Assembly (NCBI GenBank): GCA_910574255.1
Contig: CAJTAK010000005.1
Coordinates: 318,733 to 382,732, forward strand
DNA from: Clostridia bacterium
GTDB taxonomy: Bacteria; Bacillota; Clostridia; Lachnospirales; Lachnospiraceae
Direction: 5' to 3'
DNA length: 64,000 nucleotides
Of this stretch, positions 26,045 through 34,232 are shown in pieces (the stretch's first letter is position 1; every line of letters begins with the position of its first letter). The position numbers and the translations under genes are program-made. The notes beneath the pieces are model-generated. The model was not told the DNA's origin. It was given only the letters and a program-made list of their open reading frames with translations, and did not search any database.

Positions 26045-26287
26045 ATGAAGATTGACACAAATACAATGGTTTCCATTACAGAAGCAAACCAGAATTTTTC
26101 TAAAGTAGCAAGATTAGTTGATGAACATGGAACGGCTGTGATTTTGAAAAATAATGTGCCGAGATATCTTGTCATAGATTTTAGTAAGGCCGAAAAGGAT
26201 TCCATAGCATCAGATGAAGACATAATGAGCATATCAAAGCGGTTAATTACACAGAATAGAGAAGCGTATGAGGTATTAGCAAAATGA
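26045..26287 (+). CDS. Phd/YefM-family antitoxin
   Basis: 80 residues from ATG 26045 with AGGAG upstream. MVSITEANQNFSKVARLVDEHGTAVILKNNVPRYLVI is the Phd/YefM N-terminal DNA-binding fold. The C-terminal tail would wrap the toxin. The last 4 bp overlap the start of the Doc gene. Such antitoxins neutralise Doc and autorepress the operon. Confidence 0.9.
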   Translation: MKIDTNTMVSITEANQNFSKVARLVDEHGTAVILKNNVPRYLVIDFSKAEKDSIASDEDIMSISKRLITQNREAYEVLAK

Positions 26288-26661
26288 TCCGTCTGACAAA
26301 GAAACAGGTATTGATGCTCCATACACAGCTAATAGAATCTACCGGAGGATGTGATGGCATACGGGATGATGGTTTACTGGATTCTGCATTAGAAAGCCCA
26401 TTTCAGTCTTTTGATAATGAAGAACTATATCCAAGCATACAGGCAAAAGCAGCAAGATTATGTTATGGGTTAGTAAAAAATCATGCAATGGTAGATGGGA
26501 ATAAGCGGATAGGTGTGCATACCATGCTGGTTTTTCTGGCGGTAAATGGATATGAGCTTGAATATACGCAGAAAGAATTATCTGATTTAATTCTTGATGT
26601 AGCAGATGGCAAAAAAGAATATGAAGATATTTTGTCGTGGATTTTGAAACATCAAGTATAA
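26284..26661 (+). CDS. Doc-family (Fic fold) toxin
   Basis: 125 residues. HAMVDGNKRIG (residues ~75-85) is the Fic/Doc active-site loop HxFxDGNKRxG, with Met in place of the usual Phe. Doc proteins phosphorylate elongation factor Tu and stop translation. The ATGA overlap with the antitoxin gene indicates a Phd-Doc maintenance module. The two genes precede the large non-coding region. Confidence 0.92.
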   Translation: MIRLTKKQVLMLHTQLIESTGGCDGIRDDGLLDSALESPFQSFDNEELYPSIQAKAARLCYGLVKNHAMVDGNKRIGVHTMLVFLAVNGYELEYTQKELSDLILDVADGKKEYEDILSWILKHQV

Positions 26662-26735
26662 ATGGGGTTCTAGCTTTTGAAGAGCACTGCAAATTCAGTA
26701 CTCAATATGTACCGAAAAGTACAGCTTCGTCAGAA

Positions 26736-26764
26736 TTGACAGAGCAGATTATTTGGGCTATAGC
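26736..26764 (+). promoter_or_regulatory. Sigma-A-type promoter for the structured RNA
   Basis: TTGACA (26736-26741), 17 bp, TATAGC (26759-26764). It lies 74 bp after the doc stop codon and reads into the hairpin array. Confidence 0.6.
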
Positions 26765-26770
26765 ATTTCA

Positions 26771-27481
26771 CGCTACCTCTTTAAAGAAAAACTATATTGT
26801 GTCCATTGTGGACATTCTTGAAAATGGGTACCCTAAAAGTTTCGGCTACCTTGAAACCAGGGTATCCTTGTACGTTATTTTAGGGTAGAGGCATCCACCA
26901 TTTAGAGAATATCCATTATAAGCGTATCCTTTGAAAAATACGGTTATTTGCCGATTAGTCCGATTGGACAAATCTGACCATTCGGGCGAAGGTCACTGTT
27001 AGTTACCTTCAAAATAAAAAAACAAATTTAAAAGTTGCGAAATACGACTTTAGAAAATCAAGCGATAAAATTTGTCGTTTGAATCATTCAAGTAATTAGA
27101 ACCTATATCATTTCAGATGTCGGTTTACCCCCATTCTATGAGTGTGATCGTAATCCCAAAATGGGAAGCTGAACACGATTTCGTGTTGAGTGAATATAAT
27201 TAACGATTTCGGTTCAAACAGATTCCGTAAATATGGAAAGTGTTGTCCGTTGTGGACAACGGTAAATTATATATAAATTAGTCTGCCGTGGACTAATCCT
27301 AAGTCATTGTAAACATCTTAGAAAATATCATATCATTCCCCCTGTAAAGGGATAAAATAGGAGACCACGATTTGGTGGTTTCCGATATTACAATTACAAA
27401 GATTTGGTATATCGCAACTATTTGCGAAAGTATAGAACTGAATATTGATTATATCAGGGAGCCTGTTCTGGCTCTCTTTTT
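26771..27481 (+). ncRNA. Predicted ~710 nt structured non-coding RNA
   Basis: No credible gene, but a promoter at 26736-26764 and a terminator at 27458-27481 (GGGAGCC/GGCTCTC, then TTTTT) bracket many stem-loops with 5-10 bp stems and short loops: TGTCC/GGACA (26800-26814), a two-tier GGGTACCCT/AGGGTATCC with inner GTTTC/GAAAC (26826-26867), GATTAGTCC/GGACAAATC (26953-26974), GAAGGT/ACCTTC (26988-27010), AACACG/CGTGTT (27173-27187), GTTGTCC/GGACAAC (27242-27260), TTAGTCT/GGACTAA (27278-27296), ACCAC/GTGGT (27364-27380) and CGCAA/TTGCG (27412-27425). Size, setting and hairpin density recall the ornate large RNAs of Firmicute phages and plasmids (GOLLD/ROOL type), but family membership is unproven. 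Confidence 0.6.
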
Positions 27482-27482
27482 A

Positions 27483-27502
27483 GCGTTCCCAAGTTTGGGA
27501 GC
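27483..27502 (+). terminator. Second hairpin before the HNH gene
   Basis: CGTTCCC pairs with GGGAGCG around AAGTTT, directly after the terminator of the structured RNA and 37 bp before the endonuclease start codon. Confidence 0.45.
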
Positions 27503-27538
27503 GTGTCTATTATTATCGAAAGGAATGTCTAAAATAAA

Positions 27539-28816
27539 ATGAATACAGAAGTTTCACAAACAAAAATATGTAAAAAATGTGGTAGATTACTACCTATAGA
27601 AAAATTCAGATTGGTTAAAGGACAATTTCACAATCCATATTACTTAGGACAATGTAGGGAATGTGAATACAAATATCAACGAGAGTATTTAGAAGAAAAG
27701 AATAAAATCAGTTTCTCGGATGATCTTGAGATATTAATCCAGAGACACTACAAAGAAATTAAGTCTGAAAGGATAGTGGATATTTCAAATATTAAGATCA
27801 TCCCATTAGGTACTGATGAAGTCTTTGTAAAGCTCATGGATTATAAGAATGCTTGGTTATCAAATTATGGGAGGGCAATCAGATTCTCAGATGATAAATA
27901 TAACCTGCTGCAAGGAAGTTATGATAATTATGGAGCATTGCGATATTCATTGAAGAAGAACGTATTTCATAATGGCAAATGGATATATAAAAGCGTTCCT
28001 TTATATGCAGCCAAAGCAGTAGTGGAAGAATTTATTGTGAATCCGGATAAAGAAAATAATGTTTACATATGGCATAGCGGATATGATAAGCAGGATTATT
28101 ATTACAGGAACTTATATCCTTTGAACCAGGAGCAATATAGGATGGTCAAGAATCATTTCAATAAAACAGGTGATGATTCTGAAGAATTTATTTTAAAAGT
28201 AATGAATGATATAAGATATAAGCCGGATGATTGGAGCAAAAGGACAATGGAGCCTGTTATGTGTGGTGTTGGTTATCGTGGAAGTGAAAATGTGGATTGT
28301 AAATCAGAATCTTATTTGAAATGGCATGATATGATTAATCGTTGCTACAATACTAAGTTTCATGAGAGACAGCCGCAATATAGAGGATGCAGTGTATGTG
28401 AGGAATGGTTAAATTACAGTAATTTTAAGGTGTGGTATGACCAGAATAAGATACCCGGTATGTCACTGGATTTGGATAAGGATATTCTCTTCAAGGGGAA
28501 TAAGGTATATAGTCCAGAGACATGTTGTTTTGTGCCTCATGCAATTAATACGCTATTCCTTAGCAAGAAAGCTGACAGGGGCGATTTCCCTATAGGTGTT
28601 TCTTATGAAAAGGATAAAAAGAAATACCGAGCTTATATGTCATTTATGGGTGAACAGATTAAGATTGGTACTTATGATACTGCTGAATCAGCTTTTGCTA
28701 GATATAAGGAATATAAAGAATATTTTATTAAGGATGTGGCAGAACAGTATAAGGATGAAATACCTTATAAGGTATATGAAGCAATGATGAACTGGAAGAT
28801 TGAAATTGATGATTAA
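27539..28816 (+). CDS. HNH homing-endonuclease-like protein with zinc ribbon and AP2 domain
   Basis: 425 residues. N-terminal zinc ribbon CKKCGRLLPIEKF...CRECEYKYQ (residues ~11-45). A NUMOD4-like strand (WLSNYGRAIRF) is near 110. The HNH-type phage endonuclease core lies at about 255-345 (WHDMINRCYN, RGCSVCEEWLNYSNF, LDLDKDIL, YSPETCCFVP). A C-terminal AP2-like DNA-binding domain occupies ~350-400 (GVSYEKDKKKYRAYM...IGTYDTAESAFARYKEY). Free-standing phage/plasmid HNH proteins of this type nick or cut DNA to spread themselves. The gene sits immediately downstream of the structured RNA. ATG 27539 with AAAGGAATG upstream. Confidence 0.82.
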   Translation: MNTEVSQTKICKKCGRLLPIEKFRLVKGQFHNPYYLGQCRECEYKYQREYLEEKNKISFSDDLEILIQRHYKEIKSERIVDISNIKIIPLGTDEVFVKLMDYKNAWLSNYGRAIRFSDDKYNLLQGSYDNYGALRYSLKKNVFHNGKWIYKSVPLYAAKAVVEEFIVNPDKENNVYIWHSGYDKQDYYYRNLYPLNQEQYRMVKNHFNKTGDDSEEFILKVMNDIRYKPDDWSKRTMEPVMCGVGYRGSENVDCKSESYLKWHDMINRCYNTKFHERQPQYRGCSVCEEWLNYSNFKVWYDQNKIPGMSLDLDKDILFKGNKVYSPETCCFVPHAINTLFLSKKADRGDFPIGVSYEKDKKKYRAYMSFMGEQIKIGTYDTAESAFARYKEYKEYFIKDVAEQYKDEIPYKVYEAMMNWKIEIDD

Positions 28817-28837
28817 ATTTAAGGAGGATTTTTAACT

Positions 28838-29089
28838 ATGACAGATATTGAACAGAGAGCACAGAAATTATTGAATGATATCCAGCGCAGGAAAAATGAA
28901 AAATTAGCTGACAAGGTTTTTCGTGAACCAGAGAGAAGAGCAATCGAAAATAGAAATCGAGAACAGGAAGAAACAGAAAGATTAAAACAGATGGAAAAGA
29001 GGTGGAATCCTTATCTTGAAAAAGCAATGCAGCGTGTAGAACAGGAACAACAGGATCGTGATAAACTTATGAATAAATTTATGTCATAA
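28838..29089 (+). CDS. Hypothetical coiled-coil protein
   Basis: 83 residues, very rich in Glu, Arg, Gln and Lys in heptad-like order, MTDIEQRAQKLLNDIQRRKNEK onwards. AAGGAGG upstream of ATG 28838. It is 21 bp after the HNH gene, so co-transcribed. No assigned function. Confidence 0.6.
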   Translation: MTDIEQRAQKLLNDIQRRKNEKLADKVFREPERRAIENRNREQEETERLKQMEKRWNPYLEKAMQRVEQEQQDRDKLMNKFMS

Positions 29090-29326
29090 ATACGATTAGG
29101 AAATACAAGGCATATCGGATGTGGGAATCTGGTATGCCTTGTTTTTTTGCAATTCTGAAAAGCCTTCAGGATGGTAGTTAATAGCTATATAGAGCGAAAT
29201 AATCCCTTCTTTTAAAGTTGAATGCTTTATTATTAAGCAGTATATATAGTGGTAAATTGGTGATATTATATAGAAATATTTGTACATGGGAAGATTATTT
29301 GAGTGAAAACACACAAAAAGACACTC

Positions 29327-29455
29327 TTGAAAAAGTGTTCTATGTATGCTATGATATGTAAGGAAAATAGCTGTCAACAAGTGATTGGCTAGTTATTTGC
29401 GAAACAGGGACACCTTCTACTTTGGTCGGTCGAGGTGTCTTTGTTGTTTTTTGTA
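29327..29455 (+). ncRNA. Predicted short RNA convergent with a small peptide gene
   Basis: Promoter TTGAAA-N17-TATGAT (about 29327-29355). The terminator GACACCT (29409-29415)/AGGTGTC (29433-29439) is followed by TTTGTTGTTTTTT, giving a ~90 nt RNA. It is convergent with the peptide gene at 29461-29565. The transcript begins with ACAAGTGATTGGC, which recurs inverted at 29603-29616 in the leader of the peptide gene. This layout recalls Fst/par type I toxin-antitoxin loci. Confidence 0.45.
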
Positions 29456-29460
29456 AGTTA

Positions 29461-29565
29461 CTATTTGTAGTATATAAAATATTTGAAGATAAAATCTAAT
29501 ATTTCTATCAATAAGATTCCCCAATTTACTACTTCAGCGCCATTAAATTTATTATTGTTTTTCAT
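29461..29565 (-). CDS. 34-residue hydrophobic peptide, candidate type I toxin
   Basis: ATG 29565 with AAGGAGGAAAG upstream; the peptide begins MKNNNKFNGAEVVNWG and continues with a hydrophobic helix (ILLIEILDFIFKYFIYYK). One membrane-spanning helix with a charged N-terminus is typical of Fst-like toxins and of small bacteriocins. A convergent RNA faces it. No export or modification genes are close, so a toxin of the element is more likely than a bacteriocin. No homologue is recognised. Confidence 0.5.
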   Translation of the reverse strand: MKNNNKFNGAEVVNWGILLIEILDFIFKYFIYYK

Positions 29566-29619
29566 GGACTCACTTTCCTCCTTATTTATTCTGAAAAGTA
29601 GAGGCCAATCACTTGTATA

Positions 29620-30005
29620 ATAATGACAACTATTTATAATTAAGCTTTTACACTCAATGAATATATTTATGTTAAAAAAGTTAATTGAGTGTTGCTTAAT
29701 AACAATTTTATGTATTGATTTTCAAGGTTCATTTGAGCGATGAATCTTGGTCGGATAGCTCAAGTTTTCGAGAGCCTATAAATTGGTTTTTAATGGTAGC
29801 TCATCTAGTATGTATAATATATGAATCGCTTCTGCTTGTCAACCAATCTAGCTAAATCCAGATACTATTATTCTTGGAAATTTAAAGACAAAATAAGGAT
29901 TTCCAAAATAATGCAGAATATTTAATAGAAAGCAAGGAGAGGTTTCAGGAATAAACTTAAATTTCATAAAAATTTAGTCCGATTTATGTGTGATTCTGTA
30001 TCTCT
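29620..30005. other. Non-coding stretch with hairpins
   Basis: No gene is supported. Hairpins include CAAGGTTCAT/ATGAATCTTG near 29723-29751 and GCTC/GAGC near 29758-29773. Otherwise AT-rich sequence. Confidence 0.4.
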
Positions 30006-30640
30006 TTAAAAAAGAGGAATGCCTCCATACTTATCTACATTTCCACTTCCCGCATTGTAGGCGCTAAGGGCCAAAACCGTATCTCCTTGATAACGTTCCA
30101 GAAGCCCGGCGATATATTTTGCCCCTCCCATAATATTACTTCTGGCATCAAAGCTATCTTCCACTCCCAGAGATCTGGCCGTAGCAGGCATAAGCTGCAT
30201 AACACCCTGTGCGCCTGCAGTTCTGAATTTATCCAGAATAATATGTCCATTCAGGATACCTCGAACCGTATTAGCAATGGGCTCATTGGTATCATTGTTC
30301 TCTATTAGTATCGTATAGATTTTTGTAATAGAATCCTTCTCAAATTTTTCGTTTCGCTCCAACAGCTTAGGAAATTCAGCATAGATAGAAAGGGGATAGC
30401 CGCTTGCCACTGGCGTTCTCCGGTAGCAAATCCACTCACTCTCTGTACAATGGCAAATCGGATCAGAGAATCCATCATCAGCAATACATCCTTCCCCTGA
30501 TCCTTGAAATATTCCGCAATGGTAGTAGCTACTAGGGAACATTTCTTAAATGCAGCATAGCCAGTTGGACTGAGGTTTTCGCCACAAAGTCGGAACACTT
30601 CATGCCTTTTGGCTCTAGCTCCTTTTCTATAAATTCTCAA
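30006..30640 (-). pseudogene. Broken fliI remnant fused to a lytic transglycosylase 3' end
   Basis: Reverse strand. One frame reads LVATTIAEYFKDQGKDVLLMMDSLIRF (flagellar ATPase FliI). A frameshift follows near 30420, then SGYPLSIYAEFPKLLERNEKFEKDSIT...ANTVRGILNGHI, still FliI. The frame then jumps without a FliI C-terminus into GAQGVMQLMPATARSLG and ALSAYNAGSGNVDKYGG, the conserved end of a soluble lytic transglycosylase. Deletion of the sequence between fliI and the transglycosylase gene, plus frameshifts, marks this as a decayed flagellar operon. Confidence 0.85.
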
Positions 30641-30839
30641 ATCTCATATCCTCGTTTTTGTATTAGAGTAATCTCAGGATGTTGGGGTCAAAAGGTAGTT
30701 TAAACCAAAATTGTTTTTAATGTGTGAGAATTGGTTAAAAATTTACTCTCAAATGATTCTGTAAAATACATCAAATCAATGCACAATTCAAAAACAATTG
30801 ATGTGATTTGTTTGCTGGAGACCTTTTGCCCCCAACATC

Positions 30840-30960
30840 ATCTCATTATATCTGCTTTCATATTTGAAGCTATTATTCCAAGCAGGGTACTCTTTCCTAC
30901 TCCACTACTTGCGAGGATGCCGATTCCCTGTCCCTTTCTTCAATGCAAAGCTAGATAAAA
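30840..30960 (-). pseudogene. fliI N-terminal (Walker A) fragment
   Basis: Reverse-strand translation GQGIGILASSGVGKSTLLGI matches the FliI P-loop (GQRVGIFAGSGVGKSTLLGM). It is separated from the rest of the fliI remnant by about 200 bp of unrelated sequence and stops. Confidence 0.8.
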
Positions 30961-31005
30961 CTGGTATATCTCTGTTACATTAATTGTTTTTTACCCTTGA
31001 CAAAC

Positions 31006-31115
31006 CTAGACAATGATCTCACCCTTTCCGCCCTTAACGATAATCAACTCGCCGGCAGACTCCAAACTTCGGATAACGCTAACGATTCTCTTGTGGGTCT
31101 CCTGAGTAAATTAAC
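31006..31115 (-). pseudogene. fliG C-terminal fragment
   Basis: Reverse strand: THKRIVSVIRSLESAGELII followed by VKGGKGEIIV and a stop matches the extreme C-terminus of the motor switch protein FliG (typically ...IVxIIRxLEDAGEIVIxRGGEDELIV). The remainder of fliG and all of fliH are missing before the fliI fragment. Confidence 0.75.
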
Positions 31116-31124
31116 TGTAATTTC

Positions 31125-31262
31125 TGGCTTTAACTGAATACTCTCTGACATATGCCTGGACATGTTGGTAAACGATTAATCCCACTGCACCTGCTATAAT
31201 AATCTTTTTTGTCCTGCTCTCCAGTTTAGAAACAATCGCTTTTAACTGCACACCCTTTTTCT
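31125..31262 (-). pseudogene. Possible fliF N-terminal fragment
   Basis: Reverse strand reads QLKAIVSKLESRTKKIIIAG, then AVGLIVYQ, like the N-terminus and first membrane segment of the MS-ring protein FliF, in the right order between fliE and fliG fragments. Short, so tentative. Confidence 0.4.
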
Positions 31263-31332
31263 ACATGGTTGTTTCCCTTCCATACTTAATCAAGTCCATT
31301 CTTTTATTCTTTAATTCAAAAGAGGGTTTAGT

Positions 31333-31412
31333 TCCCCGCTGCTTGCAGCGCAACAAACTAATGACGAACGAAGCGAGTCTGGGGCTGATACCTCGCAGCT
31401 TGCTGCGGGGAG
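31333..31412. repeat. GC-rich palindromic repeat
   Basis: CCCCGCTGCTTGCAGCG near 31334 and CGCAGCTTGCTGCGGGG near 31393-31410 form an inverted arrangement of a repeat with a much higher GC content than its surroundings. Probably a dispersed palindromic repeat inserted in the flagellar relic. Confidence 0.6.
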
Positions 31413-31534
31413 TTTCATTATACAAACATCTGTCTGTAAATATATCCTATATACAAGAAGATGTATCTTACTTTCTGTCCCAAAGACTACAAGGATATGG
31501 AAATCAATGAATTATAGGCTTCCAAAGCCTTATT

Positions 31535-31735
31535 CTACATCTGTATCAGCAGATCAACCGAAAGCTGAAACTTGGCGGCTGCAATAGGTACCGTATGCGG
31601 GTCATCAAGCTGTCCGGTAGATAACAAATACTGCTTTTTCATATAACCATCTTCCAGTTCTTTTACATTATTGATCATATCTCCAGAAATATTGCTGAAA
31701 AGGGATTCTTTTGTATCCCCTGTATCCTTTGCTAG
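31535..31735 (-). pseudogene. fliE-like fragment
   Basis: Reverse strand: LLSTGQLDDPHTVPIAAAKF followed by QLSVDLLIQ resembles the C-terminal half of FliE (LxTGxxDDxHxVxIAxxKAxLSxxLxVQ), the gene that normally precedes fliF. No start codon is in context, and it is truncated at its C-terminus. Confidence 0.6.
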
Positions 31736-31739
31736 TTTT

Positions 31740-32640
31740 CTTTTACATCTTTTAGAAGTACATTGACCACAATCTCAGATCAGACGGGATACTTTCGGCT
31801 ATACGGCCAGACATGATGAAAGTGATAAACTGTCTTGATACTGAGATAGCTCAGTTGTTACAAATGAGGATATCTTCGAATACAAATTTTTCCTTGTGGA
31901 TGGCATATGTTAGTTCTAGTTAAATTCAGTGTGGCCGTAATATTAATTAGCTGTTTCATACCTTGGTTCCCTGCAATTATCGTTAGACAATGCTGGGCTG
32001 GTTAGTTTATTCAATGCCAAATATAAACGTTTTTTTATTTTGTGATGGACAAACACATATTAGGTGCTTAAATATTTTGGATATAAAGCATACTCTCATA
32101 GGGCAATATTTGTTACGCCATCCAGAAGCCAGATATTATTGCGGTTACTATGTTGCCATATAAGAAATGTTTTATGTTTTAATTTTATCTTATCAGCGAT
32201 AAATTGTAAAGTAGGATACATAATCTTGAAATTTGATTAAAAATCATTTACACACTAAAGGATTGGAAATAAGTATATAAGAGTTGCTTGTTTTTATATA
32301 GGGGTATACCGTATATATATGATTTTATATTTTGAACGGAAACATACCCCCCTATCCATGGGTATATTCGATTCGGAGTTGAAAAATAGAGGTGACGTGA
32401 ATGTTGATTAGATAGGCACTTTCCCACATTAAAGTATCCAAAAAAGTATGTAAACCTACCTGGGTACACCCTTGCACCCACCGCCCCCTATATCGTCAAA
32501 TAAGCCACGAATAACCACGCTATAAGCTGATTCTAGCCACTTTTCAGGCATACCCTAACAAGGTTACACCTAAGCCATTTAAAGCCGAATTTGCCCCTAA
32601 AATCATAATGTAGCTATATAATTATGACCAAATAAATGAC
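31740..32640. other. Non-coding stretch, no supported gene
   Basis: AT-rich relic-like sequence with scattered stops in all frames. One oddity is GTTCCCTGCAATTATC at 31966-31981, identical to 16 nt of the flagellin B leader (11446-11461). Short reverse frames near 32248-32481 lack ribosome binding sites and recognisable composition. Confidence 0.5.
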
Positions 32641-32648
32641 CAAAATGA

Positions 32649-32678
32649 AAGGCTGTGAGCGTCAATACTCATAGCCTT
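32649..32678 (-). terminator. Terminator downstream of the ardC operon
   Basis: AAGGCTGTGAG (32649-32659) pairs with CTCATAGCCTT (32668-32678) over 11 bp. On the reverse strand it is followed by TTCATTTTGG, the expected position after the 32716-32943 gene. Confidence 0.7.
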
Positions 32679-32715
32679 AAATATATCATTATATATCTGG
32701 TTGAATGCATATCAT

Positions 32716-32943
32716 TTACAATGTTTTAATAAAATCCGCATTATATAATACTTCTCTTTGTGCATCCTTTATACTATCAAAATACAGCAATTTATAAAAC
32801 ATGTCATAACACAGCTTATATACACCATTTATCTTTACAGTTAGATTATATTTTCCTTTGTGTCTGTCTGCCTTGTATGCATCTTGTACCAAATAACTTT
32901 TACCATCATTCCCTTTAAATTGTCTTGAACCATTGATTGTCAT
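32716..32943 (-). CDS. Hypothetical protein downstream of ardC
   Basis: 75 residues, MTINGSRQFKGNDGKSYLVQ onwards; lysine- and tyrosine-rich, beta-strand-like pattern with a C-terminal helix. ATG 32943 has GGAAGG upstream on the reverse strand. It shares a transcript with ardC. Unknown function. Confidence 0.6.
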   Translation of the reverse strand: MTINGSRQFKGNDGKSYLVQDAYKADRHKGKYNLTVKINGVYKLCYDMFYKLLYFDSIKDAQREVLYNADFIKTL

Positions 32944-33029
32944 AATCTTTATACCTTCCTTTTCTTTATGTCAGGGTGTAGCCGTTTACATTGGTTACAC
33001 CCATTTTTTTACTTAAATCTTAATCCTGA

Positions 33030-33893
33030 TCATGCTTCCGTGAATTGTTCACCCATAATATATTTAACCGCTTTTTCAGCCTTACTTGAAGCCGATACAA
33101 CGAACTTTACATCATTCCGTAACACTGATAACCAGTTTTGAATGTATGCCGCTGAGTTCTTAAAACTGTTTGCCGTTTCAATTCCGATGATATTTAGAAT
33201 GGTTGCACTTCCGATCTCTGCCGTCAATTCCTCTTTGCTGTATTCCTGACTACCGAAAGCAACAATCTTACCCTTACGATCTTCTGCGCGGTTGCAACGA
33301 TCTTCCTTCATCGTACTATGTACTGACTCATGAAATGCCGTTGAATAATACTCGCTTGAATCGTTGAACTGTTCAAACAATGGTAAACATATCATGTCAA
33401 GGGTAGGTGAGTAGTAAGCTCGGTTCCCTGCTTTATGCTCAACCGTTATATTTTCCCGTGTCCAGTAATCATTTAAAACCTGATCAGCCTTTTCTATCGG
33501 TTCTATATCATGTAATTCTTCTTTCGGTAAAGGTTCCACGCCTTCCACTTGTGAGATATGAAATACGTTGTAATATCTTAATAAAGGTATCTGCTTTACT
33601 TCTTTTGTTCCGTCTTCCTTAGCTTCTTCTACAGGTGTGATTTTCCAGAATACAACTATTTCTGATTTTTCACCTTTGCGAACATGACCGCCAAGGCTTT
33701 CCCACTGCTTGAAGGTGGCATACTCTCCATCATGTTTTAACATCAATTGATTAATAAGAGAATAACTTTTCTTGCTGATTCGGTTATATGCGCCACTTCT
33801 AATGCCTGTCCAGGGCTTTTGCCAGGGAATTATATTATTTTCTAATTGTTCAATAATCCTATCTGTTACGATTTCATAAACGGATTTACTCAT
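33030..33893 (-). CDS. ArdC-like anti-restriction protein
   Basis: 287 residues from ATG 33893 with GGAGGTTCTGGTT upstream. The N-terminal ssDNA-binding domain (about 1-125: IVTDRIIEQLENNIIPWQKPW, GGHVRKGEKSEIVVFWK) is followed by a metallopeptidase-like domain with AFHESVH (about residue 190), the HExxH zinc site. ArdC proteins protect incoming plasmid DNA from host restriction. The promoter has consensus elements with palindromic operators between them, so expression is likely repressed after establishment. Confidence 0.88.
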   Translation of the reverse strand: MSKSVYEIVTDRIIEQLENNIIPWQKPWTGIRSGAYNRISKKSYSLINQLMLKHDGEYATFKQWESLGGHVRKGEKSEIVVFWKITPVEEAKEDGTKEVKQIPLLRYYNVFHISQVEGVEPLPKEELHDIEPIEKADQVLNDYWTRENITVEHKAGNRAYYSPTLDMICLPLFEQFNDSSEYYSTAFHESVHSTMKEDRCNRAEDRKGKIVAFGSQEYSKEELTAEIGSATILNIIGIETANSFKNSAAYIQNWLSVLRNDVKFVVSASSKAEKAVKYIMGEQFTEA

Positions 33894-33941
33894 AACCAGA
33901 ACCTCCTTGAAAATATGATTAATAATTTTGTTGTTAAAATT

Positions 33942-34068
33942 AATATACACGAATAAAAGTGCACTGTCAATAGAAAATACACGATTAAAGGTGTATAAAA
34001 TAAACAAAAATATTATCGATTATTCGTGCATAATGCCAATAGACTATTCACGAATAAAGGTGTATAAT
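33942..34068. promoter_or_regulatory. Divergent promoter region with repeated operator
   Basis: Reverse: TTGACA (33970-33965), 17 bp, TATATT (33947-33942) for ardC. Forward: TATAAT (34063-34068) for the 34233 gene. ACACGAATAAAAGTGC (33947-33962, in the ardC -35/-10 spacer), ACACGATTAAAGGTGT (33979-33994) and TCACGAATAAAGGTGT (34048-34063, abutting the forward -10) are copies of one imperfect palindrome. A half-site ATTCGTGCA lies at 34022-34030. One repressor could shut both directions. Confidence 0.75.
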
Positions 34069-34232
34069 ACAATTACAAGGTCAAGCAAGAGACCAAAATA
34101 CAAGCAACCGAGCAAGCCGAAAGCACTCATAAACTTAAAGCAATATACTTGTGAACGGTATCGAGACGTGAGAGGTAATAGTCAAGAAGATTCTTTAAAG
34201 GCTACTTAATAAAAAAGAAAAGGGGATCGCCT

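Noticed and set aside
26637..26888. 83-codon frame after doc
   Set aside because: No ribosome binding site, and it covers the promoter and first hairpins of the predicted RNA.
23932..27481. CRISPR array
   Set aside because: The stem-loops differ in sequence and are unevenly spaced; no constant repeat with uniform spacers and no cas genes.
32248..32481. 77-codon reverse frame
   Set aside because: No ribosome binding site, odd composition, and lies in relic-like non-coding DNA.
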